Below, in pieces: positions 33,737 through 33,946 of a stretch of DNA of 33,946 nt. The DNA comes from Lentisphaerota bacterium. GTDB taxonomy: Bacteria; Verrucomicrobiota; Lentisphaeria; Victivallales; Victivallaceae. Both the position numbers and the translations under genes were made by a program. The first letter of the stretch is position 1; each line of letters opens with the position of its first letter. The DNA lies in contig SUVX01000041.1 of assembly GCA_015061725.1 (NCBI GenBank), forward strand, positions 1 through 33,946, read 5' to 3'. Below the pieces are notes generated by a model. It saw only the letters and a list, made by a program, of their open reading frames with translations. It had not been told where the DNA came from and did no database searches.

Positions 33737-33946
33737 ATGAAATACACCCAAACTCTTTTCAGCCGGAAACAGACAGCGTTCACGCTGATTGAACTCCTGG
33801 TGAATGCTGCTTGTAAAACAGGTGTTTTGTATAACCGCTGCGGCATGCTGTCTTTGTGGGGCGGCGCGTTAAAAACGGACAAAAACGGACAAAAACGGAC
33901 AAAAACGGATATCGGTGCGCCGCAGAATACGGCTGGTTTCGCCCAA
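33737..33946 (+). CDS. Second pseudopilin, 5' part only, with repeat copy B
   Basis: The first 70 codons are in the window and the gene runs off the end. The start MKYTQTLFSRKQTA leads to FTLIELLV (15-22), after which the sequence enters repeat copy B instead of the usual hydrophobic helix. The ATG has AAAGGA upstream. By analogy with the gene at 5235-6227, a second FTLIELLV and the real pilin helix should follow about 130 bp beyond the window; if they do not, this is a pseudogene. It lies directly behind the LacI gene. Confidence 0.75.
   Translation, partial: MKYTQTLFSRKQTAFTLIELLVNAACKTGVLYNRCGMLSLWGGALKTDKNGQKRTKTDIGAPQNTAGFAQ
33779..33946 (+). repeat. Repeat copy B, in a second pseudopilin gene, cut by the window edge
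   Basis: Counted, as in copy A, from the first FTLIELLV codons (33779). After them, the 144 bp from 33803 match copy A at 137 positions by eye, with six of the seven differences in one 7-bp cluster. It holds arms GCGGCGC (33861-33867) and GCGCCGC (33917-33923) around four 10-bp iterons (33871-33910). The box and hairpin are expected beyond the window end. Confidence 0.85.

Overview
The window looks like a chromosomal segment of a Lentisphaerota (Victivallales-type) bacterium. This is inferred from pseudopilins with the [16 protein letters not shown] leader and C-terminal H-X9-DG motif, the density of GH163/DUF4838, DUF4091 and other sugar-active genes each next to a regulator, and the general gene content. 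No 16S, tRNA or other marker was found to fix the taxonomy. I see no tRNA, rRNA, CRISPR array, transposase or phage gene.

Layout. Bases 1-7289 hold a minus-strand polysaccharide locus: a GntR-type regulator, a pseudopilin, a secreted GH163-like enzyme with a CBM9-like tail, a small secreted beta-sandwich protein and a DUF4091 glycosidase-like protein. Bases 7387-11004 (minus) carry citrate synthase, hypoxanthine phosphoribosyltransferase and a multipass glycosyltransferase. Bases 11248-13489 (plus) carry an RsmB-type rRNA methyltransferase, TrmL and PanD. Bases 13839-17341 (minus) carry rubrerythrin, a DUF1846 protein and a secreted alpha/beta hydrolase. Bases 17511-25116 (minus) form one operon: DeoR regulator, E2 with two lipoyl domains, E3, a fused E1 alpha-beta and a SorE-like dehydrogenase. 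Bases 25384-28697 (plus) carry ClpC and two small unknown proteins. Bases 28716-33946 (plus) carry a large cytosolic GH-like protein, a sugar isomerase/epimerase, a LacI regulator and the start of a second pseudopilin.

The most unusual content is a family of modular palindromic repeats with five copies in the window (A 5880-6155, B 33779-33946, C 31405-31560, D 13613-13763, E 1-55; B and E are cut by the window edges). The body has up to three parts: (i) a head, either four exact 10-bp iterons with a TCCGT/ACGGA core (A, B, C) or a GGCTCTGTTC module (D, E); (ii) a 21-bp box beginning ACAAAATAC (A, C, D); (iii) a long hairpin with 25-27-bp arms and an ACGA/TCGT loop (A, C, D), whose arms differ in sequence between copies but still pair. 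C, D and E lie just 3' of genes. A and B lie inside pseudopilin genes, entering at the same codon after FTLIELLV and keeping the frame. In A a second, functional FTLIELLV helix follows the insert, so the insert lengthens the leader to 116 residues. The behaviour resembles Rickettsia palindromic elements, with an apparent preference for the pilin signal sequence. I know of no description of such a family, but I could not search.

Two loci show the same order, regulator then pseudopilin: GntR, pseudopilin and GH163-like gene (with ATGA stop/start overlap), and LacI then pseudopilin. This suggests the pseudopilins are co-regulated with the carbohydrate-active enzymes.
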